In this document: positions 23,693 to 32,548 of the stretch, piece after piece
Layout: every line of letters begins with the position of its first letter
Numbering within the stretch: the stretch's first letter is position 1
Assembly: GCA_021604645.1 (NCBI GenBank)
Contig: BQJJ01000007.1
Location: 62,001 to 126,000 of the forward strand
Direction of reading: 5' to 3'
DNA from: Methyloligella sp.
GTDB lineage: Bacteria; Pseudomonadota; Alphaproteobacteria; Rhizobiales; HXMU1428-3
DNA length: 64,000 nt
Notes under the pieces: generated by a model
What the model saw: only the letters and a program-made list of their open reading frames with translations
Database searches by the model: none
What the model was told of the DNA's origin: nothing
Made by a program: the position numbers and the translations under genes

Positions 23693-24854
23693 TGTCCCTG
23701 CTGGCGCTGGGTGTTCTAAATCTGAGGGGATTATTGAGGCTCATAATGATAAGCAATTTCAATATTTGTGGGATGCTTACGACGTTATTAAAAATTTTAA
23801 AAAGGTTATTTTGTTTACAGACAATGATGATGCTGGTCTGACCTTACGCAATGAACTGGCCATCCGAATTGATGAAAAGAAATGCTTTTACGTACCCATG
23901 CCAGAGGGATGCAAAGACGCAAATGACATTCTTGCGCGGCATGGCGTTGAAGCGCTCAAAAAGGCGATTGATGAAGCAAGACCTCTAGTTTCAGATGATA
24001 TTGTTGGATTGTTTGAGTTGCCGCCAATGCCTAAAATGCCAGTTATTTTAACTGGTTGGGAGCCTTTAAACGAGCATTGTTTGCTTACACGGCCTGAATT
24101 TATGGTAATTACTGGCGAACCAGGGACGGGAAAATCTCAATTTGCAAGAGCTTTGGCTTTTCATTTGAGTTTTGGGGTATCAAAGGAAACATTCAAATCT
24201 GGCAATGATGTTTTGAGAGGAATGTTTTTCACACTCGAAGACCCTGCAAGCCGGTTACAGCGTGATAGCTACCAGTATATGAAAAATATACTGGGCTCGA
24301 CATCTGACCCCAAGAAGCAGCAAAGAATTCGTGAGGTTATATCAGATCGGATTAAAGCGATTAAACCCTCTGACGATGTCCTGAGCCTTGATTGGGCGGC
24401 TGAGCGGATTGAATGGGCAGTAACTCGTCACGACTGCAATTACATCGTGCTAGATCCATGGAATGAGATTGAGCATGATTTCGGTAAACAATCGGAAACG
24501 ATTTACATAGGCAATGCCATCAGAAGGCTAAAACGTATCTGTTCGCGGTTAGGTGTTTTGCTGATCGTTGTGGCTCATCCTACGAAAGTTGATAAGAAAT
24601 CCGGACCCGTCGATCTCTATTCAATCGCAGGTTCTGCAAATTGGTACAACAAGGCAGATCACGGAATTGTCCTATCAAAACCAAAGTGGGGCGAAAACAT
24701 TCTTAAAGTTGATATCCAGAAATCCAAAGATTGGGAGACCATGGGCAACCCTGGCGCAGTTTATATGCGTTTCAGTCGCGATAAAAAGGATTTTGCCTGT
24801 ATCCCCCCGCAAGAGGTTGAAGAACTAAAGGCAGCACATGGAGAGAGCGAATGA
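23364..24854 (+). CDS. TOPRIM-helicase (primase-helicase, RepA/DnaB-like)
   Basis: 496 residues from ATG 23364, which has GAGG six bases upstream (alternative starts ATG 23349 and TTG 23334). TOPRIM residues Glu93 (TEGELDA) and DND 153-155; RecA-like ATPase with Walker A GEPGTGKS (251-258), and a later YIVLDPWNE as Walker B. It should prime and unwind at the phage fork. The zinc ribbon it lacks is encoded just upstream in another frame. Confidence 0.85.
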   Translation: MKHIKIEEMGWAESRGLDVELAAKHGLVTEGKKIGFRYEFGGQTKFTKWRNQDKTGWHITPSGQPLQLFNVDCLSDYSVTPDQVQTPLIITEGELDAISCIQAGLPFVVSVPAGAGCSKSEGIIEAHNDKQFQYLWDAYDVIKNFKKVILFTDNDDAGLTLRNELAIRIDEKKCFYVPMPEGCKDANDILARHGVEALKKAIDEARPLVSDDIVGLFELPPMPKMPVILTGWEPLNEHCLLTRPEFMVITGEPGTGKSQFARALAFHLSFGVSKETFKSGNDVLRGMFFTLEDPASRLQRDSYQYMKNILGSTSDPKKQQRIREVISDRIKAIKPSDDVLSLDWAAERIEWAVTRHDCNYIVLDPWNEIEHDFGKQSETIYIGNAIRRLKRICSRLGVLLIVVAHPTKVDKKSGPVDLYSIAGSANWYNKADHGIVLSKPKWGENILKVDIQKSKDWETMGNPGAVYMRFSRDKKDFACIPPQEVEELKAAHGESE

Positions 24855-25165
24855 TAACAGGAATAATAATTATTTTGATATTGGCGGCTATTGGGGTTGG
24901 TTTTCTTGCAGCATTGTTTTGGAAGCGTGCAGGGGAGCAACGAGAAGAAATTAAATGCCTCCAGGATTCCCAAATTGAGTCACCAGCGAGCGAAACGAGC
25001 AAAAAGGTAGATTGGGAGCCTGATGATTACAAAGACCTCTCAGACGGCGTCCCTGTAGATGTAAAAACTAAATTCAAAAAGCATAATTACAAAAGATTTG
25101 AAAAAGACGAACTTGATGAGCTTCAGCAATTAAATTCAAAGCAGCTAAAACAGATCGGGGGCTAA
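24851..25165 (+). CDS. Small membrane-anchored phage protein
   Basis: 104 residues: one N-terminal transmembrane helix (IIIILILAAIGVGFLAALFW) and a charged cytoplasmic tail. ATGA overlap with the helicase gene and direct abutment with the next gene. Function unknown. Confidence 0.58.
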   Translation: MITGIIIILILAAIGVGFLAALFWKRAGEQREEIKCLQDSQIESPASETSKKVDWEPDDYKDLSDGVPVDVKTKFKKHNYKRFEKDELDELQQLNSKQLKQIGG

Positions 25166-25792
25166 ATGAGCAAGAGCAAAGTCAGAGTCCAAGGGCCTCC
25201 ACCTGTTCCCAATCTTAACGGTTTTCCAACACCTCAGAGATTAGCACAAATGCCTAACGGAATGACGCCAGGGGTTGAGCATCCAAGAATAGGCCCATCG
25301 ATTGTTAACTCGCCAATCAGGCCAAAGAACGCCCCACCTCAAGCAAGACAGGGGGCACTAGAACAAAACCTAGATAAGCACGAGCAACATGTTTTAACCA
25401 GATATCTAGCAGCAGCCCTCACAGTGAACGGGCGAGCTAAAGTATCAAGCTATGACGGAGGTAGTTTATCAAAAGGCTCAAAAGCAGAAGGAGAGCTACC
25501 CTACACAGACGAAGAGCAGCATATGATTGAATGGTATAATCAGATCATGAAGCGCCTTCCACATCGCACGCAATGCGGCCTACAGCTATTATATAAAATA
25601 TATCTAGGTGAAAACAATGGTGTAACCTTAGATGATATAGGTCGCTCAATGACCAGACACGATGACAAGAAAGTAATTAAGGGCGGTTATATAACCTTCT
25701 TCAGAATGGTGGTTCAGGACATTGAACTTGCAGAGAAAACAGTTTCTCATATCCATATCATGCGCAAGCAAATTTCGAATGCAGTAAATTAA
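25166..25792 (+). CDS. Hypothetical protein in the late-regulator (Q-like) position
   Basis: 208 residues. A Pro-rich N-terminal third, then a helical domain with YTDEEQHMIEWYNQIM and TLDDIGRSMTRHDDKKVIKGG, which could be an HTH. It is the last early gene, followed by a promoter, a terminator and the hairpin-rich leader before the late genes, exactly where lambdoid phages put Q. Regulator function is inferred from position only. Confidence 0.5.
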   Translation: MSKSKVRVQGPPPVPNLNGFPTPQRLAQMPNGMTPGVEHPRIGPSIVNSPIRPKNAPPQARQGALEQNLDKHEQHVLTRYLAAALTVNGRAKVSSYDGGSLSKGSKAEGELPYTDEEQHMIEWYNQIMKRLPHRTQCGLQLLYKIYLGENNGVTLDDIGRSMTRHDDKKVIKGGYITFFRMVVQDIELAEKTVSHIHIMRKQISNAVN

Positions 25793-25815
25793 TTTAAAAA
25801 AAGTTGTAAATGTGG

Positions 25816-25844
25816 TTGACAATAGTTTTAAAATATCGTATCAA
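25816..25844 (+). promoter_or_regulatory. Promoter, possible late promoter (PR'-like)
   Basis: TTGACA (25816-25821), 17 bases, TATCAA (25839-25844). It lies after the last early gene and before a small membrane gene, a terminator and the structured region leading to terminase. Confidence 0.6.
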
Positions 25845-25880
25845 GAAAACGCCCTTATTGTGCCTTGCGCCGGAGGTTGA

Positions 25881-26093
25881 ATGTATTTGTCTATTACAGT
25901 TTTCATTGTTTTTTATTTAGCTGTTGTGGCTTTCTATCTTTTTAGGTTCTGGCAACATGAAAGAGAAATGCAACATTTTGCTAATGTTATGCAACAGGGC
26001 TTAAAGGTATACGGAGATAAAGTTGAAAAACTCAATCGCGAAAACCCTGAAATAGTAGCAAGGCGGCGGGCTGCAAGATATTGTGATACTTAG
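25881..26093 (+). CDS. Small membrane protein, 70 residues
   Basis: One N-terminal transmembrane helix (ITVFIVFYLAVVAFYLFRFW) followed by a charged helix. Excellent GGAGG ribosome site. First gene after the putative late promoter; could be holin-like or an accessory inner-membrane protein. Confidence 0.6.
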   Translation: MYLSITVFIVFYLAVVAFYLFRFWQHEREMQHFANVMQQGLKVYGDKVEKLNRENPEIVARRRAARYCDT

Positions 26094-26120
26094 TAAGATT
26101 TAAAATGTGCGCGAACACAT

Positions 26121-26158
26121 AAACCCCACTCCCTATTTTTAGGCTGTGGGGTTTCTTA
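26121..26158 (+). terminator. Rho-independent terminator
   Basis: AAACCCCAC (26121-26129) and GTGGGGTTT (26146-26154) form a 9-bp stem, followed by CTTAT. It stops the transcript of the small membrane gene unless antiterminated. Confidence 0.8.
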
Positions 26159-26305
26159 TATGGACTAACACTGTGCAAAAAATGCACATTGCTAATCATG
26201 GGATTATTCCATGTTTTTCACCTTGAAGTGTAAAACTCAGTTTTACGGAAATATCGTATAGGTAGAACTGTTGCGCCAGTAAACCAACGCAACAGTCCCA
26301 GAGGC

Positions 26306-26422
26306 CTATTTCTTAGGTTTAATAGTTTCCACAACATGTGTGTTTTTGTATTGTTGGGCTTTTTTAACGGTAGTAAACCGTCCTGATTTGGCGCTACGGC
26401 CTATTTTGGTGGTTTTGCTCAT
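26306..26422 (-). CDS. Conserved small basic protein, 38 residues
   Basis: MSKTTKIGRSAKSGRF..., ending VVETIKPKK. The pattern IGRxAxxGRF...A......TTVVETIK recurs in many short bacterial and phage proteins of unknown function, from memory. Good AGGGA ribosome site. It lies on the minus strand in the otherwise plus-strand late leader. Confidence 0.68.
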   Translation of the reverse strand: MSKTTKIGRSAKSGRFTTVKKAQQYKNTHVVETIKPKK

Positions 26423-26448
26423 GGCAAATCCCTTTCTTTAGTAAAAAG

Positions 26449-26523
26449 GGGTAGCACCAAATACTTGAAATTTTAACATTTAGAGTCCAATATAGACTTC
26501 CGGGTTCAAGTGGGGTGCTACCC
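26449..26523. other. Nested hairpin element
   Basis: GGGTAGCACC (26449-26458) pairs with GGTGCTACCC (26514-26523), 10 bp; inside, ACTTGAA (26463-26469) pairs with TTCAAGT (26505-26511); a small AGTC/GACT stem lies in the middle. A cloverleaf cannot be drawn, so it is not a tRNA. It could fold on either strand. Confidence 0.6.
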
Positions 26524-26539
26524 AGTTGACCTTCTTTCG

Positions 26540-26571
26540 AAGGGTATCGCTACTACAATAGCGGTACCCTT
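26540..26571. other. Hairpin downstream of the minus-strand 59-residue ORF
   Basis: AAGGGTA-T-CGCTA with TAGCG-G-TACCCTT: 12 paired bases and a 6-base loop. It begins five bases past the stop of the ORF at 26577. No T run on either strand. An alternative hairpin, CCTTC/GAAGG (26530-26543), competes for the left arm. Confidence 0.6.
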
Positions 26572-26576
26572 CCTTA

Positions 26577-26756
26577 TTACACCGTTGGAAAAGCGGAGTC
26601 TAGCATATATTCTCCGTTTGTTCTTGTGATAATGAGGCCGTTATTTTTAAGTTTATAACGTGTGAAAAACTCATAATATCCACTGAGTTCAGTACCTGCA
26701 TTAAAGTTTTGGTAAGCTTTTCTATTAATCTTTATTGATTCCTGAAGCCTGACCAT
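26577..26756 (-). CDS. Hypothetical protein, 59 residues
   Basis: MVRLQESIKINRKAYQNF..., with YYEFFTRYKLKNNGLIITRTNGEYML. The text reads like a folded alpha/beta protein with natural codon choice. Ribosome site weak (ACGAGA). It is on the minus strand within the structured leader, like the gene at 26306. Confidence 0.5.
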   Translation of the reverse strand: MVRLQESIKINRKAYQNFNAGTELSGYYEFFTRYKLKNNGLIITRTNGEYMLDSAFPTV

Positions 26757-26762
26757 TCTCGT

Positions 26763-27136
26763 CTAGTGTATGCAGAGGGACGGCAAACCGACTGCATTAT
26801 CTGACATGACACTAGATGTTAACCCCACTGTTTTGCCCATAGGGTGGGGGCTAAGTTCACTTAACAGTCTGAAAACAAACGAGTTACCATAAATACGGTC
26901 AAATCCCGTATTAAACTGGTAACTGCTATTAATTCAGTAACTTACCTACAATTAAAAAAGTTTCACAGGTTCAGGCGGGTGTACTACCTCACTGAGCAAT
27001 ACACCATTGCGCCGCCCCGCCAATTTGGTGTGTAGCTCCACCCCCTGAACACCTAACACAAGTTTAGCTCACAACAGAACCAAGCGAACCTATACAGAAG
27101 CAATCGTAAAACATAGCGCTATGGTGTGTTGTGGGC
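26763..27136 (+). ncRNA. Multi-hairpin segment before the late genes, candidate structured RNA
   Basis: Successive stems: CTAGTGT+ATGCAG/CTGCAT+ACACTAG (26763-26815, inner CGG/CCG); CCCCAC/GTGGGG (26823-26849); AGTTACC+AATACGG/CCGTATT+GGTAACT (26882-26924); GTTCAGG-c-GGGTG/CACCC-c-CTGAAC (26969-27050) enclosing ACACCA/TGGTGT; GCTCACAACA/TGTTGTGGGC (27067-27136) enclosing the palindrome CATAGCGCTATG. The last stem has a pair that is G-U only if the RNA is plus strand. No long ORF. Position suggests an antitermination or late leader role. Confidence 0.5.
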
Positions 27137-27156
27137 TGATATACAAAACACCAATC

Positions 27157-27185
27157 AACCCGCTTTAACAGGCGGGTTTTTTATT
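27157..27185 (+). terminator. Terminator with recurrent GCGGGTTTTTTATTGG tail
   Basis: CCCGC (27159-27163) and GCGGG (27172-27176) then TTTTTT. The GCGGGTTTTTTATTGG string recurs before the genes at 47605 and 50770, each time just ahead of a ribosome site. Confidence 0.75.
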
Positions 27186-27210
27186 GGGGGCGACTACAAA
27201 GGAATAAACA

Positions 27211-27585
27211 ATGCCAAAGAGACATATTGGAATAAACAGGAACAACAAAGATGTTCTTTATGGCGTTCATTCAAAGCTTGATGGGGAATTTTATTGGGCC
27301 GTCCAGAGTGAAGGTGAGGCTATAGACTACAGAGTGGAACTAAAGAATTGGTTGGATGAAGGCGAGACCATCTCAAGTGTTAACGAAACAGCTGGCTCAC
27401 TTACAGCAGCAAAGACAGTCAACACAACATCAGTCGATTACATATTAGAAGGTTGTGGAGAGCTAGAAACAACAATCACTACATCAAACGGGGCTAAGAA
27501 GGTCATTAAGCTATGCATAGTTGATCCATGCAGAAATAGCTTTGATGATTATAGATCAGCAGGGGGGAATTATTCATATGGCTAA
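27211..27585 (+). CDS. Phage fibre-tail adaptor-like protein
   Basis: 124 residues, beta-rich. The segment ISSVNETAGSLTAAKTVNTT followed by VDYILEGCGELETTITTSNG matches the small Ig-like adaptor proteins of short-tailed phages as I remember them. First gene of the late operon, with AAAGGA before its ATG; 8-base overlap with the small terminase. Confidence 0.55.
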   Translation: MPKRHIGINRNNKDVLYGVHSKLDGEFYWAVQSEGEAIDYRVELKNWLDEGETISSVNETAGSLTAAKTVNTTSVDYILEGCGELETTITTSNGAKKVIKLCIVDPCRNSFDDYRSAGGNYSYG

Positions 27586-28051
27586 GAAAAAAAAAGAAGA
27601 TAAAAAAGTAATAGGACGCCCTACTGATTACACTGATGAATTGGCGGATAAGATTTGTGAGTATATTGCTAACGGCAACTCTCTTAATAGGTGGCTAAAC
27701 GAAGACAAGGCCAATAAACCGAACAGAACAACTATTTATGACTGGTTGAATAAGCACGCTTACTTTGCCGACAATTACGCACGCGCGAAGCAGGACAGTG
27801 CAGATTTTCATGCTGAAAAAATTCTTGAAGTTGCTGAACGTGAAGACCTGAACCCAAACGATAAAAGAGTTCGCATAGATGCTATGAAATGGGTCGCCAG
27901 TAAGCTTAAGCCAAAATCATACGGCGACAGAGTCGCGCATGAACACACTGACGGAGAAGGTAAGCCGCTAGAAAACAGCGTCAATCTGGCTGTATTGAAA
28001 ACTGAAGATTTAGATTCGCTTGCAGAACTCCTTAATAAAGCAAGCTCTTAG
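27578..28051 (+). CDS. Terminase small subunit
   Basis: 157 residues from ATG 27578 (AGGGGGG upstream). HTH-like N-terminal part (GRPTDYTDELADKICEYIANG), NRTTIYDWLNKH, and the typical WVASKLKPKSYGDR segment. Recognises the packaging site and starts headful packaging with the large subunit; overlaps it by 32 bases. Confidence 0.85.
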   Translation: MAKKKKEDKKVIGRPTDYTDELADKICEYIANGNSLNRWLNEDKANKPNRTTIYDWLNKHAYFADNYARAKQDSADFHAEKILEVAEREDLNPNDKRVRIDAMKWVASKLKPKSYGDRVAHEHTDGEGKPLENSVNLAVLKTEDLDSLAELLNKASS

Positions 28052-29573
28052 TGATCCTAGAGTTGCTGAAAAACTTTTAAAGGATGTCCGCAAAGAGCAA
28101 GCAATAAGATCGCTAGCTGCGTTTCATAAGCAAGCCTGGGGCGTTTTTGATCCAGCTCAGTACAAACATAACTGGCATATTGATTGTATTTGCGAACATT
28201 TAGAGGCCGTTACGAGAGGCGAGATTGATCGTTTATTGATCAACATGCCCCCACGGCATTCTAAAAGTTCTATTGTTGGCGTTTCATGGCCTGCATGGGT
28301 TTGGACCCAGGAGCAGCTTAAAAAGCAAGATGTCGTTTTGCCGACTTGTGGCCCGAGCGCTCAGTTTTTATATCTGAGTTATGCACAATCACTATCAACC
28401 AGAGACAATGTTAAAACGAGACAGCTAATTGAGTCTGAATGGTATCAAGAAAATTGGGGCGATAAGTTTAAGTTTAAACCGGATCAGAATCTTAAAACCA
28501 TTTTTGGTAATACTGAGAACGGTTACAGAATGGCCTCGTCAATTGGCGGCGTGGCAACTGGTGAGGGTGGATCTGTCATCGTTCTTGATGACCCTCACAA
28601 CGTTAAGCAGACGGATTCAGAGAAGGTCAGAGAAGAGGCTGTAAGGGTTTTTCGCGAGGTATTACCCTCAAGATTGAATGACCCGGCTTACGGGGCGTTT
28701 GTGTGCGTTATGCAACGTATCCATGAGCAAGATATATCCGGCCATATATTGGCGAATGACATGGGTTACACGCATGTTTGCTTACCTGCTGAATATGAAA
28801 CTAAACACCCGTTTCTATTTATGGGCGACATGCGCTCGAAAGAAGGTGAATTATTGTGGCCTGATCATTACGGACCTGATCAGGTAGGCAAGCTTAAAAA
28901 GGGTTTAACCGAAAGAGCTGTTGCAGGCCAATTGCAGCAAAGGCCATCTTTAGCCGAAGGAACCTATTTTAAACGCGAATGGTTCCATTGGTATGAGCAA
29001 GCACCACAGCATTTAAGGATTTACGGAGCTTCTGATTACGCTGTCACTGATAAGGGCGGCGATTGGACTGTTCATCTGGTTGTGGGAATTGATCCTGACG
29101 ACAATATTTACATTTTAGATTTATGGCGGGATCAAACCGTTTCAGATGTTTGGGTTGAGGCATTTATTGATCTTGGTCTAAGGCACAAACCATTAATTTG
29201 GGGCGAAGAAAAAGGCCAGATTATCAAAAGCCTTGGGCCGTACATTGAGAAAAGAATGAAAAAACGTCGCGCTTATTTTCGTAGAGAGCAGTTTGCTAGC
29301 GTTGCAGATAAACCAACGCGGTGCAGGTCTTTTCAGGCAAGCGCCTCTCAAGGCAAAGTTTACCTGCCTAAAGACGCTGAATGGGTGGATGAGCTCATGA
29401 CTGAGATGCTCATGTTCCCAGCTGGAGCCTATGATGATCAGGTTGATACACTGAGCCTAATAGGTCAAATGTTGGACGCTATGATAGGCGGAACCATTCC
29501 GGTAGGCAAAAACAAAGATAACAGCGGATACAGCTCTAGAAAAGGAAGTTCAAACTCATGGAAACTGGCTTAG
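28020..29573 (+). CDS. Terminase large subunit
   Basis: 517 residues counting from a TTG at 28020; no ATG is available nearby, so an unusual start or another near-cognate codon is used. ATPase motif PPRHSKS (77-83), Walker B VIVLDDPHN (around 186-194), then a RuvC-like nuclease domain (IYGASDYAVTDKGGDW). Pumps DNA through the portal and makes headful cuts. 32-base overlap with the small subunit. Confidence 0.93.
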   Translation: MQNSLIKQALSDPRVAEKLLKDVRKEQAIRSLAAFHKQAWGVFDPAQYKHNWHIDCICEHLEAVTRGEIDRLLINMPPRHSKSSIVGVSWPAWVWTQEQLKKQDVVLPTCGPSAQFLYLSYAQSLSTRDNVKTRQLIESEWYQENWGDKFKFKPDQNLKTIFGNTENGYRMASSIGGVATGEGGSVIVLDDPHNVKQTDSEKVREEAVRVFREVLPSRLNDPAYGAFVCVMQRIHEQDISGHILANDMGYTHVCLPAEYETKHPFLFMGDMRSKEGELLWPDHYGPDQVGKLKKGLTERAVAGQLQQRPSLAEGTYFKREWFHWYEQAPQHLRIYGASDYAVTDKGGDWTVHLVVGIDPDDNIYILDLWRDQTVSDVWVEAFIDLGLRHKPLIWGEEKGQIIKSLGPYIEKRMKKRRAYFRREQFASVADKPTRCRSFQASASQGKVYLPKDAEWVDELMTEMLMFPAGAYDDQVDTLSLIGQMLDAMIGGTIPVGKNKDNSGYSSRKGSSNSWKLA

Positions 29574-31480
29574 AAGCTTCTTATGAAGAGGATGAGGTAA
29601 AAAAAGAAATAACGCATTTTCTATCTGGCTCAACTTTAATAAAACAGTTCCGCACCTGGAGAGACGCAAAGCAGGAAGAACGTTTAAACCAAAAGGATTA
29701 TTGGCGCTATTACCATGGTGATCATTGGACAGAAGATGAAAAGGCAGAATTACGAAGACGTGGGCAACCTGACACATATTACAATGAGATAAGACGTAAA
29801 ATAAACGGAACTATCGGAGTTGAGGAGCAGATGCGCCGCGATCCTAAAGCCTTTGGACGCAACCCTAATCCGCAAGACGAAAATTCAGCATCTATTGCTA
29901 CAAAGTCAATTCGTTATGTTTGCGACAACAACCGGATGGAAAAAAAATCCTCAGAAGTGTTGAAGAATGGCGAGGTATCAGGGATTTCAGGGTTTAGGTT
30001 TGACGTTAATGCAGACAATCAAAGCATTTCATTTGACGTTATTGACGAAGAAAACACATTTTATGACCCGCGTTCCAAAAAAACAGATTTTAGTGATAGT
30101 AAGTTTTTAGGCTTTTGGGAGTGGGTGGACAAGGATGACGCTAAGCAAATTTTGAAAGATAGTGAAGACAAAATTGATGCTATCTTTGAGGCGTTCAAAG
30201 GAGGTAATTTTTCAGAAGCCCCAGAAGACATTGACCATGGCAATGAAAGCTGGGTTAACACAGAAGAAGACACCATATTTTTAATTGAACACTGGTATTT
30301 AAACGGTGGTGTTTGGTATTGCGCTTATCATTGCGCTGGAGTTGTTCTTAAGGAATGGATTAGTCCTTTAAAAGACGACCAAGGCAAAAGCTGCCACATG
30401 TTTGAATTATGGTCTCCTAATATCAAAAAAGATCGCACACGCTATGGTATTGTTAAGGACATGATCCCAGTGCAGGACGCAATTAACAAACGTGCATCAA
30501 AATTGCTCCATCAATTGAACACACGGCAAACTAAGGCTCCGGCTGGAGCTGTAGAAGATATTGACGAAATGAAGCGTGAGCTTCATAGGCCAGACGGCCA
30601 TATTGAAGTCCTTAGTGAAGGCTTTGAGATTATAAATAATAATGATCAAATATCAGGTCAATATCGATTGATGCAGCATGATCTCAGCCAGATGGATAGA
30701 ACAGGGCCAAACAATGCATTGATAGGCCGCGGCACTCAAAACCAATCAGGCATTGCACTTCAAGAGCAGAAACATTCAGGAATTACAGAGTTATCCCCAG
30801 AGCTACAAGAATTCAGAGACTGGAAACTTAGAGTTTACCGCAAAATATGGAATATGTGCCGCGAGTATTGGACAAGCCAGCGTTTTATTAGGGTTACTGA
30901 CAACAAGGGAGCACCTAGCTTTATTGGAATAAACCAACCTTCTTTAGACGAATTTGATCAGCCAGCAGTTGATCCGACAACAGGCTTACAACGGTTTGAC
31001 AACAGCATAGCTGAGCTAGATGTTGATATTATTTTAGATGAAGGCCCGGACACTCTCACGGTCCAGCAGGAAGACTTTAAAATCTTATCTGAGTTAATGC
31101 CGTTCATGAGGCAAAACGGCCAACAGATACCAGCTAAGGTGTTGTTTGAGGCGAGTCCAATTAGAAACAAAGAAGAAATTATCGCCGCTCTTGATGAGCA
31201 AGAAAAGGCAACAAAACTACAAGGTCCTGACCCAATAGCAATGAAGCAAGTCCAGCTTGAGCAAGCGGAGTTAAAAGCCAAGATTAATGAGATTGCCAGC
31301 CAAATCCAACTCAACAATGCGCGTGCTGCAAAAGAGTTGAAAGAAGCGGAAAAAATTGACCTTGAAACGGAAATAAAGGAAGTAGAAAACCTTCCGCCTC
31401 AGCAAGAATTCATAGACCCTATGGCTTTGGACCCATCAATTGTGCACCCCAGCTCATTTGAGGCCATAGACTACCAATAA
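29558..31480 (+). CDS. Portal protein, P22 gp1-like
   Basis: 640 residues. N-terminal FRTWRDAKQEERLNQKDYWRYY-type opening (shown split from neighbours), NGTIGVEEQMRRDP and later SKLLHQLNTRQTKAP and RGTQNQSGIALQEQK, all typical of P22-type portals; Gln/Glu-rich helical barrel at the C-terminus. Forms the dodecameric DNA gate. ATG 29558 has AGGAAG upstream and overlaps the terminase stop. Confidence 0.88.
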   Translation: METGLEASYEEDEVKKEITHFLSGSTLIKQFRTWRDAKQEERLNQKDYWRYYHGDHWTEDEKAELRRRGQPDTYYNEIRRKINGTIGVEEQMRRDPKAFGRNPNPQDENSASIATKSIRYVCDNNRMEKKSSEVLKNGEVSGISGFRFDVNADNQSISFDVIDEENTFYDPRSKKTDFSDSKFLGFWEWVDKDDAKQILKDSEDKIDAIFEAFKGGNFSEAPEDIDHGNESWVNTEEDTIFLIEHWYLNGGVWYCAYHCAGVVLKEWISPLKDDQGKSCHMFELWSPNIKKDRTRYGIVKDMIPVQDAINKRASKLLHQLNTRQTKAPAGAVEDIDEMKRELHRPDGHIEVLSEGFEIINNNDQISGQYRLMQHDLSQMDRTGPNNALIGRGTQNQSGIALQEQKHSGITELSPELQEFRDWKLRVYRKIWNMCREYWTSQRFIRVTDNKGAPSFIGINQPSLDEFDQPAVDPTTGLQRFDNSIAELDVDIILDEGPDTLTVQQEDFKILSELMPFMRQNGQQIPAKVLFEASPIRNKEEIIAALDEQEKATKLQGPDPIAMKQVQLEQAELKAKINEIASQIQLNNARAAKELKEAEKIDLETEIKEVENLPPQQEFIDPMALDPSIVHPSSFEAIDYQ

Positions 31481-31503
31481 CAGTTTTGTAAATGCGTAAA
31501 GAG

Positions 31504-31529
31504 AACCCTGCCATTGAGCGGGGTTTTTT
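31504..31529 (+). terminator. Terminator between portal and scaffold
   Basis: AACCCTGC/GCGGGGTT (8 bp, one G-U) then TTTTTATT. It is followed by CTCGC/GCGAG and CACCCC/GGGGTG hairpins (31536-31582). Partial termination here could set the portal:scaffold-coat ratio. Confidence 0.75.
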
Positions 31530-31648
31530 ATTGCCTCGCTTTTGGCGAGTTCGGCTTACTCACCCCCGCCGCGAGTGGGGTGCCGGTCATCATATCCAAC
31601 CGAAATGGGAATGCTCGTAACCAGCAACGAAAAGCGGAGTGCTAAATA

Positions 31649-32530
31649 ATGACAATCGAAAATGAGAACGAAGACTTTCAAAGTGTTTTTGATGGTGAGG
31701 CGACTGTTGAAATATCAGAAGAGGCTCAAGCCCCTGAAGAAGTTCAACAAGAACCAGAACCGGACCAAGGCCAATCAGAAGTGACGCAACCGGAAGATAA
31801 CTCAGAAGGCGAAGACATTAAAGGTGGTGTTGAAGATGAGAACGCCCAAAAAGACGAAGATCCAAAGCTTGTCCCTATAGCAGCACTACATGAGGAAAGA
31901 GACGCAAGGAAAGCATTAAAATCTGAAGTGAGCGGCTTACAAAGTCAATTGCAGGAAATGCAAAACTCACAACAGCAGTTAATGCAGTTCATACAGTCTC
32001 AAGCTCAGCAACAGACAGCAAAACAGAATGAGCAACAATTTGTTGATCCTCTAGAAGACCCGTCCGCATTTGTGAACAATGTTGAGAATAGAGTTCAAGA
32101 GCTAATAGAGCCCGTGCAGCAAAATATGCAGCACCAGGAAATTGCTATTAGAGAGCAAAATTCATTCATGCAAGCGCAAATGCAGCATGGGCCTGAGATC
32201 GTCCATGCTGCAATTGATGCGGCACACGATGCAGGATTAACCAATCAATTTAGAAGCCAATCTGTAAACCCGGTTGGTGACGCGGTTGAATGGTACAAAA
32301 AACAACAAATCTTAAGCCAAACTGGTGGTGACTTGAACGCCTATACGGCTCAAATCATCGATAAGGCAAAGGCCGAGGCTATTGCAGAGATGCAAGCAAA
32401 CCAAGGCCAGCAAGCTCAGACTAAACCGCTGTCTAAAGATTCAATCCCCCCATCACTAAACAAGCAAACAGGCGCAACGGATGCCAATGCAAGTGAAACC
32501 GATGGGGATTTTTTCAAAAGCATTTTTTAA
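31649..32530 (+). CDS. Scaffolding protein, P22 gp8-like
   Basis: 293 residues, very acidic first third, Gln-rich coiled coil (SGLQSQLQEMQNSQQQLMQF and on), helical C-terminus. Position between portal and coat and composition match P22 scaffold, which guides procapsid assembly and then leaves. Confidence 0.8.
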   Translation: MTIENENEDFQSVFDGEATVEISEEAQAPEEVQQEPEPDQGQSEVTQPEDNSEGEDIKGGVEDENAQKDEDPKLVPIAALHEERDARKALKSEVSGLQSQLQEMQNSQQQLMQFIQSQAQQQTAKQNEQQFVDPLEDPSAFVNNVENRVQELIEPVQQNMQHQEIAIREQNSFMQAQMQHGPEIVHAAIDAAHDAGLTNQFRSQSVNPVGDAVEWYKKQQILSQTGGDLNAYTAQIIDKAKAEAIAEMQANQGQQAQTKPLSKDSIPPSLNKQTGATDANASETDGDFFKSIF

Positions 32531-32548
32531 ATTAAAGGATAAAATCAG

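Noticed and set aside
26449-26523. Possible tRNA gene (10-bp acceptor-like stem, GGTTCAAGT loop-like string)
   Set aside because: No anticodon stem with U33 and no matching T stem can be drawn on either strand; kept as a hairpin element.
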